This document shows, piece by piece, positions 46,376 through 55,137 of a DNA stretch of 64,000 nucleotides. The notes under the pieces are model-generated. The model did not search any database. It was not told the DNA's origin and was given only the letters and a program-made list of their open reading frames with translations. The stretch comes from Clostridiales bacterium VE202-21 (GTDB lineage: Bacteria > Bacillota > Clostridia > Lachnospirales > Lachnospiraceae). The DNA lies in NCBI GenBank assembly GCA_000509105.1, contig BAIF02000027.1, forward strand, positions 47,044-111,043, given 5' to 3'. A program made the position numbers and the translations under genes. Position 1 is the first letter of the stretch, and the number at the start of each line of letters is the position of its first letter.

Positions 46376-47509
46376 ATGACATCAAAAGAAAGAGTATTAT
46401 GTGCGGTGAATCATAAGCCTGTGGACAGGATCCCCCTGGATTTAGGGGGGACTGCCTGCAGCATGGTAGACAAGGCTTACTTTAAGGTTAAGGATTTTTT
46501 GGGGATAGAAGGAGAGATTGAGCCGTACAGAAAGGGATCCAATGTATGTTATTATGACGAACGGATTCTGGATAGATTTGATATTGATATCCGGAGAGTT
46601 TTTGCAAAGCAGTCGGAGGAATATCCCAAATATCACGATGACGGTACTTTTTCCAATGAATGGGGACTTGTTCAGAGAGACACCGGTTTATATGTGGAGA
46701 CCGTAAAAAACCCGCTGGAAGATGCAGAACTGGAAGATTTGGATACCTATCCATGGCCACAGCCGGAAGAGATGCTGGATGTAACAGGAATGAAGGAGAG
46801 GGCAAAGAAGCTGCATGAGGAGAACGAATATGCAATATCTCTTCGAATGCCCTGCAACGGTATATTTGAAATCGCCTGTTGGCTGAGAGGGATGGAAAAT
46901 TTCATGGTAGATACGATAACAGATCCCGAATTTGCCCATGCCCTGATAGAAAAGATATTAAAAGTCCAGATAGAGATGTATGGATATCTGCTGGATCAAG
47001 TTGGGGAATATATTGATATTGTAGAGTCAGGAGACGATTACGGAAGCCAGCAAAGCCTACTGATATCACCGGATGCATACAGGGAGTTTATCTTCCCGGC
47101 CAGAAAAAAGCTGAACAAGGCAATCAGGCAGAAGGCGCCGCAGGCCAAGATTTATCTGCACAGCTGCGGAGCTATTGCTGATATTATAGAAGATTTGATC
47201 GACTGCGGTGTTGATATACTAAATCCCGTTCAAACCTCTGCTGTAGGAATGGATCCGGTTACCTTAAAAGATAAATTTGGAGACAGGATTTGTTTCCACG
47301 GAGCAGTAGATACACAAAAAGCTATGACAGGTTCGATTGAACAGGTAGAGGATGAAGTGAAAAGACTGATTGATATATTGGGCAGGGACGGAGGATTTAT
47401 ACTGAGTTCATGTAACCATATCCAATCAGACATACCGCCGGAGAATGTGGCCAGAATGTTCGAGTTTGCAGCGGAATACTCAAGTTACTATTCACGGGGC
47501 CGTGCATAG
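46376..47509 (+). CDS. Uroporphyrinogen decarboxylase-fold protein (methyltransferase-like)
   Basis: 377 residues of the URO-D superfamily (MTSKERVLCAVNHKPVDRIPLDLGG). Zinc-site residues of the cobalamin methyltransferase branch are visible: YLHSCGAI and FILSSCNHIQ. Heme synthesis is unlikely, since the real HemE arginine patch is missing and the gene sits in a sugar PTS operon, 14 bases after EIIBC. Role in sugar use unknown. Confidence 0.8.
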   Translation: MTSKERVLCAVNHKPVDRIPLDLGGTACSMVDKAYFKVKDFLGIEGEIEPYRKGSNVCYYDERILDRFDIDIRRVFAKQSEEYPKYHDDGTFSNEWGLVQRDTGLYVETVKNPLEDAELEDLDTYPWPQPEEMLDVTGMKERAKKLHEENEYAISLRMPCNGIFEIACWLRGMENFMVDTITDPEFAHALIEKILKVQIEMYGYLLDQVGEYIDIVESGDDYGSQQSLLISPDAYREFIFPARKKLNKAIRQKAPQAKIYLHSCGAIADIIEDLIDCGVDILNPVQTSAVGMDPVTLKDKFGDRICFHGAVDTQKAMTGSIEQVEDEVKRLIDILGRDGGFILSSCNHIQSDIPPENVARMFEFAAEYSSYYSRGRA

Positions 47510-47631
47510 TAATATGCTCAAAGCAGTAATTAAGTAAATATATGCTTTAAGATAAGGATTGAATTAGAAGGTTCCGAATTGTATAATAAGTGGAAAGCGA
47601 TAAGCAGGCTATTTGCAGGAGGTGGAGCTGA

Positions 47632-48378
47632 ATGCTGCTCAGAAAAAGGCATCAGGAGATATTAAGGCTGTTGGAAAATAGAAAAAGTGTGACTCTCCAG
47701 GAACTGATGGAAGAGTTTTCAGCATCTGAATCTACGATCAGGCGGGATCTCACTGCCCTGCACAAAGAGGGGAAGCTGGTTAAAGTCTTTGGGGGTGCCG
47801 TATTGGCTGGGGATACGTTCCATACAAAGGACGAGAAGGTTTCCAACAGAGAAGAGATTAACCGGACTGAGAAAATCAAGATTGCCAGGTATGCCGCCTC
47901 TATGATAAAAAAAGATGATTTTGTTTATTTGGATGCGGGTACAACTACCGGGTACATGATAGACTATATCCAGGAGAGGAGTGCTACGTATGTAACCAAC
48001 GGAGTCTCCCATGCACGGCGGCTTGCGGCCATGGGGTTTAAAACCATGATTATAGGCGGTGAACTGAAAGAGTCTACGGAAGCGGTTGTTGGCGGGGAAG
48101 CCTTGAACAGCCTGGAGAAGTTTCATTTTACAATTGGTTTTTTTGGGGCAAACGGGATCACGAAAAAGAACGGATACACCACCCCTGATGTTAGTGAGGC
48201 GCTGGTTAAGCAAAAAGCGATGGAAAAGTCACAGAAGAAATATATGCTGTGCGATGCGGCCAAATTTGGCAATGTATGTTCGGTTACATTTGGAGAGTTC
48301 TCAAGTGCCATTATATTGACCAACTATGTTCCCAAAAATATATATGAAAATTCCAGTAATCTTATTGCTATTCGCTAA
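47632..48378 (+). CDS. DeoR-family transcriptional regulator
   Basis: 248 residues. N-terminal helix-turn-helix VTLQELMEEFSASESTIRRDLTALHKEGKL (about 19-48), then the sugar-phosphate-sensing domain with DAGTTTGYMI and VVGGEAL. Likely represses the fruK-PTS operon upstream and is relieved by a phosphosugar. GGAGGT precedes the ATG; separated from the URO-D gene by 122 bases, perhaps with its own promoter. Confidence 0.9.
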   Translation: MLLRKRHQEILRLLENRKSVTLQELMEEFSASESTIRRDLTALHKEGKLVKVFGGAVLAGDTFHTKDEKVSNREEINRTEKIKIARYAASMIKKDDFVYLDAGTTTGYMIDYIQERSATYVTNGVSHARRLAAMGFKTMIIGGELKESTEAVVGGEALNSLEKFHFTIGFFGANGITKKNGYTTPDVSEALVKQKAMEKSQKKYMLCDAAKFGNVCSVTFGEFSSAIILTNYVPKNIYENSSNLIAIR

Positions 48379-48495
48379 AAGGCTGTATGAGGATTCATTA
48401 TATCTTTTATTACTCCGGAAAAGGCGTGGTAATGATATAATTTTATAAATAATGAATAATAAAGCAAAATTCATCTAAAATAGATAATAAACAGG

Positions 48496-48534
48496 TTTGG
48501 GACGTAGTAAAGTTCAACTTTACTACGTCCCAAA
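48496..48534. repeat. 39-bp palindrome, copy 2
   Basis: TTTGGGACGTAG to CTACGTCCCAAA, perfect 19-bp arms about a single central base. Matches 43333-43373 except for one arm base and the centre. Found after the DeoR gene. Confidence 0.88.
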
Positions 48535-48602
48535 TTTATAGTAATATGTATACATATATTGAAAAATAAAGATATATTGATATTGTCCGATTGGAGGATT
48601 TG

Positions 48603-49775
48603 ATGAATAATAAGCTTGAATTGATAGCACCTTGCCATTTTGGCCTTGAGGCGGTTCTGAAGAGAGAAATTCAGGATCTGGGGTATGAGATTGCACAGGT
48701 GGAAGACGGAAGAGTAACTTTTTATGGTGATGAGAAGGCGATCTGCAGGGCGAATATATTTTTGCGTACAGCGGAACGTATTTTGTTGAAAGTGGGGTAT
48801 TTCAAGGCAGAGACATTTGACGAATTGTTTGAGAATACAAAAGCGATTCCATGGGAGACATTAATTCCGAAGGATGGGAAGTTCTGGGTGGCTAAGGCGG
48901 CCTCTGTCAAGAGCAAGCTTTTCAGCCCGTCCGATATACAGTCCATTATGAAAAAAGCCATGGTAGAGCGGATGAAAGTGCATTACCATATGAAATGGTT
49001 TGAGGAGAACGGCGCGTCATACCCAATCCGTGTTTTTTTAATGAAGGATATGGTAACGGTGGGGATCGATACATCGGGCGTATCCCTTCATAAGAGAGGA
49101 TACCGTCAGCTGTCCAGCAAAGCTCCTATCACAGAAACACTGGCGGCCGCATTAATAATGCTGACCCCTTGGAGCAGGGAACGGATTCTGGTGGATCCAT
49201 TCTGTGGCAGCGGCACGTTTCCTATAGAAGCTGCTATGATGGCTGCAAATATTGCGCCGGGCATGAACCGGTCGTTTCTCGCGGAGGACTGGACAAACCT
49301 GATATCCCGTCATGCCTGGTATGAGGCCGTCGATGAGGCGAATGATTTGATTGAGGATGACGTGGAAGTTGATATTCAGGGGTATGACTTAGATGCAGAC
49401 GTGGTGAAGGCGGCAAGACAGAATGCGCAGGATGCCGGAGTGGATCATATGATTCATTTCCAGCAGCGTGATGTCAGGGATTTGAGGCATCCTAAGAAAT
49501 ACGGATTTATCATTACCAACCCCCCATATGGAGAAAGACTGGAAGAAAAACAGGCATTAGCATCCCTGTACAGCGAATTTGGCGAGAGCTTCTGGAATCT
49601 GGACAGTTGGTCAGCCTATATGATCACCAGCTATGAGGATGCGGAGCGGTATTTTGGACGTACGGCGGATAAGAACCGCAAGATTTACAACGGAATGATC
49701 AAGACATATTTTTATCAGTTTTTTGGGGCCAAAGCCGCCAAAACCAAAAGAATAGAGGAATACGGTTATGGATAA
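48603..49775 (+). CDS. THUMP-domain class I RNA methyltransferase (RlmL/YpsC type)
   Basis: 390 residues. N-terminal ferredoxin-like/THUMP region (LELIAPCHFGLEAVLKREI), then the Rossmann methyltransferase with DPFCGSGTFPIEAAM (SAM loop, about 199) and catalytic NPPYGERL (about 305). Modifies a guanine N2 in 23S rRNA in characterised relatives. ATG 48603 has GGAGG upstream. Overlaps rdgB. Confidence 0.9.
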   Translation: MNNKLELIAPCHFGLEAVLKREIQDLGYEIAQVEDGRVTFYGDEKAICRANIFLRTAERILLKVGYFKAETFDELFENTKAIPWETLIPKDGKFWVAKAASVKSKLFSPSDIQSIMKKAMVERMKVHYHMKWFEENGASYPIRVFLMKDMVTVGIDTSGVSLHKRGYRQLSSKAPITETLAAALIMLTPWSRERILVDPFCGSGTFPIEAAMMAANIAPGMNRSFLAEDWTNLISRHAWYEAVDEANDLIEDDVEVDIQGYDLDADVVKAARQNAQDAGVDHMIHFQQRDVRDLRHPKKYGFIITNPPYGERLEEKQALASLYSEFGESFWNLDSWSAYMITSYEDAERYFGRTADKNRKIYNGMIKTYFYQFFGAKAAKTKRIEEYGYG

Positions 49776-50382
49776 AAGAATCATTTTCGCAACAGGCAAT
49801 GAGCATAAGATGGAAGAGATCCGAATGATCCTGGATGATATTGGGATTCCAGTATACTCCATGAAAGAAGCAGGGATAGATATTGATATCGTGGAGGACG
49901 GGACAACTTTTGAAGAAAATGCGATGATTAAGGCGAAAGCAATTTCGGAGCTGTTACCGCATGATGTGATCCTCGCAGATGACTCCGGACTGGAGATTGA
50001 TTATCTGGACAAGGCGCCGGGGATTTATTCGGCAAGGTATGCCGGAGTTGACACTTCCTACGACATCAAAAACCAGATGCTTCTGGATCAGCTGGAGCAT
50101 GTGCCTGATGAGCAGCGCACAGCGCGATTTGTATGTGCCATAGCGGCTGTCTTTCCGGATGGGACTGCAGAAACTGTCAGGGGGACTATAGAAGGCGTCA
50201 TCGGGCATGAAATCATAGGGGACAATGGTTTTGGCTATGACCCTATCTTTTACGTACCCGAATATGGCTGTACGACAGCGCAGATGGAGCCGGAGAAGAA
50301 GAATGAGCTCAGCCACAGAGGGAACGCTCTGCGGGCGATGCGCGAGATTATGAAAAAGAAGTATAGTGAAAAGACATCTTGA
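49768..50382 (+). CDS. rdgB: XTP/dITP pyrophosphatase (RdgB/HAM1)
   Basis: Removes inosine and xanthosine triphosphates from the nucleotide pool. 204 residues: FATGNEHKMEE (substrate loop, 7-17), ILADDSGLEID (catalytic Asp, about 71) and GFGYDPIF plus LSHRGNALR. Start overlaps the methyltransferase gene by 8 bases, so coupled. Confidence 0.95.
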   Translation: MDKRIIFATGNEHKMEEIRMILDDIGIPVYSMKEAGIDIDIVEDGTTFEENAMIKAKAISELLPHDVILADDSGLEIDYLDKAPGIYSARYAGVDTSYDIKNQMLLDQLEHVPDEQRTARFVCAIAAVFPDGTAETVRGTIEGVIGHEIIGDNGFGYDPIFYVPEYGCTTAQMEPEKKNELSHRGNALRAMREIMKKKYSEKTS

Positions 50383-50514
50383 AATGTATGGCATTAACAG
50401 CAGGGACGCAGTCCTAGGGACAGACATATCCGTGAGTCGTCCCGCTGCATGTCCTGCAGGCACGTATTCAGCAGAGCTGTAAATATTATATAAAAAAGAA
50501 CAAGGATGAATGGA

Positions 50515-50997
50515 ATGAAAGTATTGATAGTTAGCGATACGCATGGAAACCACTTTAACCTGGACCGTATTCTGGATCAGGCCGGTGCAGTGGATATGTT
50601 TATCCACCTTGGCGATGTGGAAGGCGGAGAGGAGTATCTTGATGCGGTAGTGGACTGTGAAAAACATATGGTAAAGGGAAATAACGACTTTTTTTCCGAC
50701 CTTCCCAAGGAAGAAGAATTCAGTATAGGAAAGTATAAAATCTTTATTACACACGGACACGGCTACTATGTTTCGCTGGATCCGGAATATATAAAAGAAG
50801 AGGGGAAGGCCCGCAATGCCGATATTGTGATGTTTGGACATACGCACCGTCCATACCTGGACCAGGGGAAGGAGATTACAGTCCTGAATCCCGGCAGTGT
50901 TTCATATCCGAGGCAGGAGGGGAGGAAGGGGAGCTACATGATCATGGAGCTGAACGAGAATGAAAAGCCCTGTTTCCATCAGTATTATCTGGATTGA
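50515..50997 (+). CDS. YfcE/MJ0936-type metallophosphoesterase
   Basis: 160 residues. Calcineurin-like metal motifs: DTHGN (8-12), HLGDVEGG, GNND (about 56), THGHGYYV and GHTHRP. Relatives hydrolyse phosphodiesters in vitro; the cell role is not settled. ATG 50515 is better spaced from AAGGATG than ATG 50506. An imperfect GGGACG/CGTCCC hairpin lies just upstream (about 50398-50446). Confidence 0.9.
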   Translation: MKVLIVSDTHGNHFNLDRILDQAGAVDMFIHLGDVEGGEEYLDAVVDCEKHMVKGNNDFFSDLPKEEEFSIGKYKIFITHGHGYYVSLDPEYIKEEGKARNADIVMFGHTHRPYLDQGKEITVLNPGSVSYPRQEGRKGSYMIMELNENEKPCFHQYYLD

Positions 50998-51070
50998 AGG
51001 TTTGAAATCAGGCGTTTTTTGGCCAAATTGGCTGCCTGCGAAAAAAATGTAAAAAAATAAAAAATTATTG

Positions 51071-51099
51071 TTGACATAAGCTGTGCCTTATTATATAAT
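51071..51099 (+). promoter_or_regulatory. Strong consensus promoter of the tRNA cluster
   Basis: Perfect TTGACA (51071-51076), 17-base spacer, perfect TATAAT (51094-51099), 42 bases ahead of tRNA-Pro. Confidence 0.9.
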
Positions 51100-51140
51100 A
51101 ACTATTGCGTCACGGGAAAAAGTGACAAGCACAATTACAT

Positions 51141-51214
51141 CGGGGTGTGGCTCAGCTTGGCTAGAGCGCTGGTTTGGGACCAGGAGGTCGCAGGTTCGAA
51201 TCCTGTCACCCCGA
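51141..51214 (+). tRNA. tRNA-Pro (anticodon TGG)
   Basis: Acceptor CGGGGTG/CACCCCG, anticodon loop TTTGGGA, T-loop TTCGAAT, discriminator A. CCA not encoded. Confidence 0.95.
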
Positions 51215-51218
51215 TAGT

Positions 51219-51289
51219 GCGGGTGTAGTTCAATGGTAGAACACCAGCCTTCCAAGCTGGATACGTGGGTTCGATTCCCATCACCCGCT
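51219..51289 (+). tRNA. tRNA-Gly (anticodon TCC)
   Basis: Acceptor GCGGGTG/CACCCGC, anticodon loop CTTCCAA, T-loop TTCGATT, discriminator T. Four bases after tRNA-Pro. Confidence 0.95.
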
Positions 51290-51340
51290 TTCTTACAGCA
51301 TCATGTTGTAAGGAGCCGTAAACAGGGGATAATTTCATAA

Positions 51341-51414
51341 GAGTCTGTAGCTCAGCTGGATAGAGCAACGGCCTTCTAAGCCGTAGGTCGAGGGTTCGAA
51401 TCCCCCCAGGCTCG
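51341..51414 (+). tRNA. tRNA-Arg (anticodon TCT)
   Basis: Acceptor GAGTCTG/CAGGCTC with one G-T pair, anticodon loop CTTCTAA, T-loop TTCGAAT. Confidence 0.95.
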
Positions 51415-51418
51415 TTGT

Positions 51419-51493
51419 GGTGGGTGTGGTGCAGTTGGTTAGCGCGCCAGATTGTGGTTCTGGATATCGTGGGTTCGAGTCCCATCACCCACC
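51419..51493 (+). tRNA. tRNA-His (anticodon GTG)
   Basis: Acceptor GTGGGTG/CACCCAC with an extra G before position 1 and C as discriminator, both diagnostic of tRNA-His; anticodon GTG. Confidence 0.95.
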
Positions 51494-51539
51494 CTTGTTT
51501 TATTAGTACTGGCAACGCAGTGTCAGATATAAGTCTTTA

Positions 51540-51612
51540 TTGGGCTATCGCCAAGCGGTAAGGCACAGGACTTTGACTCCTGCATTCGCTGGTTCGAATC
51601 CAGCTAGCCCAG
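51540..51612 (+). tRNA. tRNA-Gln (anticodon TTG)
   Basis: Acceptor TGGGCTA/TAGCCCA, anticodon TTG in ACTTTGAC, T-loop TTCGAAT, discriminator G. Confidence 0.95.
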
Positions 51613-51650
51613 TTTGCCTGGGTGCAGGCGGGAACAATCGAATAGTATGA

Positions 51651-51723
51651 GGGCGTGTAGCTCAGGTGGTAGAGCACTTGACTTTTAATCAAGTTGTCCG
51701 GGGTTCGAATCCCCGCACGCTCA
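51651..51723 (+). tRNA. tRNA-Lys (anticodon TTT), likely prophage attachment site
   Basis: Acceptor GGGCGTG/CACGCTC with one G-T pair, anticodon loop CTTTTAA, T-loop TTCGAAT. Last of the cluster; its 3' end abuts the integrative element, whose integrase gene lies 153 bases on. Confidence 0.93.
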
Positions 51724-51731
51724 TGACAGAG

Positions 51732-51775
51732 AAATGCCGTAAATCCAGTATTTACAAGGGTTTGCGGCATTTTTG
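51732..51775 (+). terminator. Terminator of the tRNA cluster
   Basis: AAATGCCGTAAA pairs with TTTGCGGCATTT (one mismatch) followed by Ts. It may belong to the chromosome or to the element, depending on where the crossover lies. Confidence 0.75.
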
Positions 51776-51818
51776 CGTAATAAAAAAGTAAATCCAAGTA
51801 TACTCAAATATTATCAAG

Positions 51819-51869
51819 TAAATGTTCCATTTCCATTCCACAGACATTAAATGTTCCATTTTCATTCCA
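51819..51869. repeat. Tandem 22-bp direct repeats beside the integrase, possible arm-type sites
   Basis: TAAATGTTCCATTT-CATTCCA occurs at 51819-51840 and 51848-51869 with one mismatch, 29 bases apart, between tRNA-Lys and the integrase stop. Such spaced repeats are typical binding sites of the integrase N-terminal domain. A shorter match (GTAAATGTTCC) is at about 56367. Confidence 0.6.
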
Positions 51870-51875
51870 GATTTT

Positions 51876-52988
51876 TTAGAAATTCATGGCATCATTTACG
51901 GCCCCTTCTGCGTCTTCTTTTTCCATAATCATATGATTATAGACGTTTAATACCATACTCTCTGTATCACCCATAAGCTGGGCGATCCGCTTAATAGAGA
52001 TCTTAGGGATCTGATAGCAGAGGTTAGTACAAAAATTGTGACGGAATACATGGGCCGTAAGTTCAACGATCAATTCATTTGATACAGCCTGCATTGCTTT
52101 AAGGATACGCGCCCAGGCTTTGTCATAGCTGCTTTTCGTAACAGGCTTGCCATTTCGCATAACAAATAGATAACTTTTTCCAGAAGCCTTCTTACGGGAG
52201 ACATAAGATTCTACTGCAGAAAAAACTTTCGAGGGGATAGGAACGCTCCGGTATCCATTAACAGATTTAGGTTCTTTTTGCCTTGGTTTTCCGTTAACAA
52301 ATTCATGAGCTTTATTTATATTGACCTCTTTCTTTTTCATATTAAAATCAAAAACAGTAAGCGCCAGAACCTCTTCACGCCTCAATCCGCAGCCGTAAAT
52401 CAAATAGACAAGTATTTTATCCTGTTCTTTAAAATCCGCCTTGAAAACCGCTTGTTTTTCGTTCTCAGTAAGGGGGCGGTTTTCGGGAGCTTTATATTTA
52501 ATAGGGGAAACATTATTAAAAATGTCCTCCATAACATTTGCTGGGAAGAGCTTGTCTAAAACGGCGGATTTGATTACTTGCTTAAATATCATCTGTATCT
52601 GCTGTTGTGTACGTTTTTTATCCTCCGAATTATTAAGGATTAACTGTAAATGGATCCGAGCTATATCTTGTAACTTAACCCCATCAAGAGCTATAAAATG
52701 CTTTTCGATGATGTTGTAATACATCATTTTGGTATTGTGTTCAACATTCGCTTTATAGGTATCAGACCACATCCGCGAATAATCCATAAATGTAACATCA
52801 GATTTCTTTATCTGATTCATTGATTCGACTTGCTTTTTAAAGGCGTCAACCTTTTTTTCAAGATCACCGCTGCTTTTCTTGCTGCGCAATGTTTTATAAT
52901 GCTTTGTGCCGTCAGTGTTATAACTGCCGTCCCAAGCGTGGGCAGTGAAATATCCATCAGCCCCTCTTTTGTATTTTGCACTTGCCAT
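51876..52988 (-). CDS. int: Tyrosine-type integrase
   Basis: 370 residues, Tn916/phage-type. N-terminal arm-binding region (GYFTAHAWDG), SAM-like core-binding domain (about 65-165) and catalytic domain with Arg in GLRREEVLAL (about 202), HVFRHNFCT (His-x-x-Arg, about 318) and the nucleophile in NVYNHM (about 354). It catalyses insertion into and excision from the tRNA-Lys end. Transcribed toward the tRNA, as usual for such elements. Confidence 0.93.
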   Translation of the reverse strand: MASAKYKRGADGYFTAHAWDGSYNTDGTKHYKTLRSKKSSGDLEKKVDAFKKQVESMNQIKKSDVTFMDYSRMWSDTYKANVEHNTKMMYYNIIEKHFIALDGVKLQDIARIHLQLILNNSEDKKRTQQQIQMIFKQVIKSAVLDKLFPANVMEDIFNNVSPIKYKAPENRPLTENEKQAVFKADFKEQDKILVYLIYGCGLRREEVLALTVFDFNMKKKEVNINKAHEFVNGKPRQKEPKSVNGYRSVPIPSKVFSAVESYVSRKKASGKSYLFVMRNGKPVTKSSYDKAWARILKAMQAVSNELIVELTAHVFRHNFCTNLCYQIPKISIKRIAQLMGDTESMVLNVYNHMIMEKEDAEGAVNDAMNF

Positions 52989-53054
52989 CTAATACACTTC
53001 CTCTCTATTTTAGAGTATAAAAAATACACCTATGCAGGTGCAGAGAGTTTGTGG

Positions 53055-53156
53055 TATAATCTATCTGGGAGGATGATTATATCGGTCTCTGACCTGTATA
53101 GCATCTATATAAGCCGTTCGGTATTACCAGTACCGGGCGGTTTTTATTACAATTAA
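53055..53156 (+). other. Short transcript unit of unknown role, possible small peptide
   Basis: An extended -10 (TGGTATAAT, ending 53060), GGGAGG and ATG at 53073 lead a 27-codon frame; a terminator stem (about 53112-53147, GCCG..CGGTA / TACCG..CGGT plus T5) lies inside its 3' half. The layout resembles small RNA or type I toxin units next to phage integrases, but the peptide is not hydrophobic enough to call a toxin. A similar stem (GCCGTTCCTG/CAGGAGCGG, T-rich) is at 53563-53592. Confidence 0.3.
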
Positions 53157-53485
53157 TCAATTGCGGTCATGTATCCATCTTTTATCACACCCGTCTTCCT
53201 GCAAGACGGGCATTTGCTTGCGGTCATACGTTTTGATACGACCCACGATTTTCCACAATACGGACACTTAACTTTCATTCTTTCGGAAAATTTCTTTATA
53301 CCTTCCATTATAAAAATAATACCAAAAATAAAAAATGCAATACCTGGTATCACGAATAGGAATAACCCCCAAATAGATAGTGGGAATATAAAAATAGCTC
53401 CTACTGCAATAATAAGCAAACCCAAAAGCGGTTTGGATGGAACGACCTCTATTTCTGTAGGGTCAGGTTGCACAATGCGATTCAT
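53153..53485 (-). CDS. Small membrane protein with zinc ribbon
   Basis: 110 residues: two hydrophobic helices (about 22-65) and a C-terminal CPYCGKSW...CPSCRKTG zinc ribbon. Ribosome site GAGGAGG precedes ATG 53485. Accessory (lysogenic conversion-like) gene of the element; function unknown. Confidence 0.7.
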   Translation of the reverse strand: MNRIVQPDPTEIEVVPSKPLLGLLIIAVGAIFIFPLSIWGLFLFVIPGIAFFIFGIIFIMEGIKKFSERMKVKCPYCGKSWVVSKRMTASKCPSCRKTGVIKDGYMTAID

Positions 53486-53587
53486 TTTTACCTCCTCTTT
53501 CCGAACCAAGAAAACACCACATCTATGTTAATCCATAAGGCGTAACATCATTTTGTATAAGCCGTTCCTGTTGGCGCAGGAGCGGTT

Positions 53588-54208
53588 TTATTTATGAGAA
53601 TCTATAAAGCTACTAAAATTATATGTAAGACAAATATCAAAAAGTGTATCATCATCACGGCGAGTTCTTTTTAAATGACGGCTTTTAGCAACAGCATTTT
53701 TTAATGGCATGCAGCAAGAAGCCGCAATGTCTTTCGCGCTATATATACCGCATTCCTTTAGAACCGGATCTGGAGATAAAAAGTGGTAAACAAAGTTATT
53801 TACAGCATCGTCCATATCTTCGCTATATTTCACCAATCCATTAATGGGTACCATATCGAGTTCGGCACAAGCGTAAAGAGATAGCAATACCCAATTCTTA
53901 ACATCTTCGGGCCAGATATCGTTATAGATAATTCTATAAGATGTAGGCCTACTACAAAAGATTGCCCCGTAATCCCCACAACCTTTCATATAGTCTTCGA
54001 TTGGCCGATGAAGAGACTCACTTAATATCTGGTAACTAAAAACATACATTTTAGTAATGGAATATTTGAGGGATTCAAAAACATCAAAGTAGTTGATCGG
54101 TAAAGTCTGAATTTCAGATCTAAGCAACGCCTTATAAGCCCCGACCTTTACCAGATTCATTGAATTATCGGTTGCATAATCAGTGGAAAAATTAAATATA
54201 GATAACAT
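53588..54208 (-). CDS. Hypothetical protein of the element
   Basis: 206 residues, soluble, mostly helical by eye, with no motif recognised (no HExxH, no nucleotide loop). GGGAGGG precedes the ATG. Lies between the repressor and integrase genes on the same strand, a position often held by lysogeny-expressed accessory or defence genes. Confidence 0.65.
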   Translation of the reverse strand: MLSIFNFSTDYATDNSMNLVKVGAYKALLRSEIQTLPINYFDVFESLKYSITKMYVFSYQILSESLHRPIEDYMKGCGDYGAIFCSRPTSYRIIYNDIWPEDVKNWVLLSLYACAELDMVPINGLVKYSEDMDDAVNNFVYHFLSPDPVLKECGIYSAKDIAASCCMPLKNAVAKSRHLKRTRRDDDTLFDICLTYNFSSFIDSHK

Positions 54209-54287
54209 TCGGATTGCCCTCCCTGTAATGATTCTACTAAAATTTTACCATATAAGAGAGGGACTGATATAATCCAAAATTTTCCAG

Positions 54288-55103
54288 TTATCCCGTCTTT
54301 CCAGTGCTTTTCTTATTTTCTGCCTGGAGAGCTTTTTCAAATTCTCTGTGAACACTATGCAATTCAAAGGTATTGTCAATATTATCAGGAGCTTCTTCGA
54401 ACACTTTCCCAAGTACCAGTCCTATACAACGTATAGTTTCATCGCCAGGTATCATTGGGTACCTTTTGTTGTGCGATATAAGGCCATTTTCGCCAGCCTC
54501 CTTAATTAGACATTCATTCTGATATGAGAAAATACCGATATCTCCGATATTGATTAATTGACATTGCTGCACATACACTAAATCGCCATCAGAATATGTT
54601 GGCTCCATGCTGTCACCGGATACACCGATAATAAAGTCGGCCCCTTCCATATACGGAGCTTCCAAAGTATCGGTTGGTATATCCTCGAAATAGAATCCAT
54701 TTCCAGCGCAAGCAATTTTGTGCATGAATGTGTATATGCGCAGGGCAGCAGGGCGGCTCGCTAAGGCGTTGCTGATCTGTTGTACTCTTGATGTTTCACG
54801 ATCTAATGCTATATCCACTGTTTCTCTACCGAATGTATCTAAAGCACGGTATTTCTCTATGTGTTTCTTCTCCAATGAATTAAACTCAAAAGATGTTTTT
54901 CCATAATAATCAAGTAAAAATGAAACAGATACGTCCAAAACATCACAGAGCCTAACTATTTTTTCGGCATCTGGTTTGTTTATATCCTTTTCCCAATTAC
55001 TGATAACAGCAGAAGATTTTATCCCGATTAATTTCGCAAGTTCATTTTGCAGGATCCCTTTTTGTTCTCTTGCAAAACGTATACGTTCTCCTAATGTGGA
55101 CAC
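54288..55103 (-). CDS. cI/LexA-type phage repressor (XRE HTH plus S24 peptidase)
   Basis: 271 residues. N-terminal XRE helix-turn-helix (about 5-60: LGERIRFAREQKGILQNELAKLIGI). C-terminal S24 self-cleaving domain: catalytic Ser in GVSGDSMEPTYSDGD (about 163) and a later Lys in CLIKEAGENG. Such repressors hold the lysogenic state and are inactivated during the SOS response. GTG 55103 is preferred, since the GTG at 55115 overlaps the AGAGG ribosome site. Its operators lie upstream. Confidence 0.9.
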   Translation of the reverse strand: MSTLGERIRFAREQKGILQNELAKLIGIKSSAVISNWEKDINKPDAEKIVRLCDVLDVSVSFLLDYYGKTSFEFNSLEKKHIEKYRALDTFGRETVDIALDRETSRVQQISNALASRPAALRIYTFMHKIACAGNGFYFEDIPTDTLEAPYMEGADFIIGVSGDSMEPTYSDGDLVYVQQCQLINIGDIGIFSYQNECLIKEAGENGLISHNKRYPMIPGDETIRCIGLVLGKVFEEAPDNIDNTFELHSVHREFEKALQAENKKSTGKTG

Positions 55104-55137
55104 TTTTATTATCACCTCTTTCTATGTTCGTGATTAA

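Noticed and set aside
46376..47509. Assignment as heme-pathway uroporphyrinogen decarboxylase
   Set aside because: Zinc-type cysteine motifs and sugar-operon context favour the methyltransferase-like branch.
51135..51797. Two minus-strand frames across the tRNA genes
   Set aside because: They are the reverse complement of six tRNAs, a known source of false proteins.
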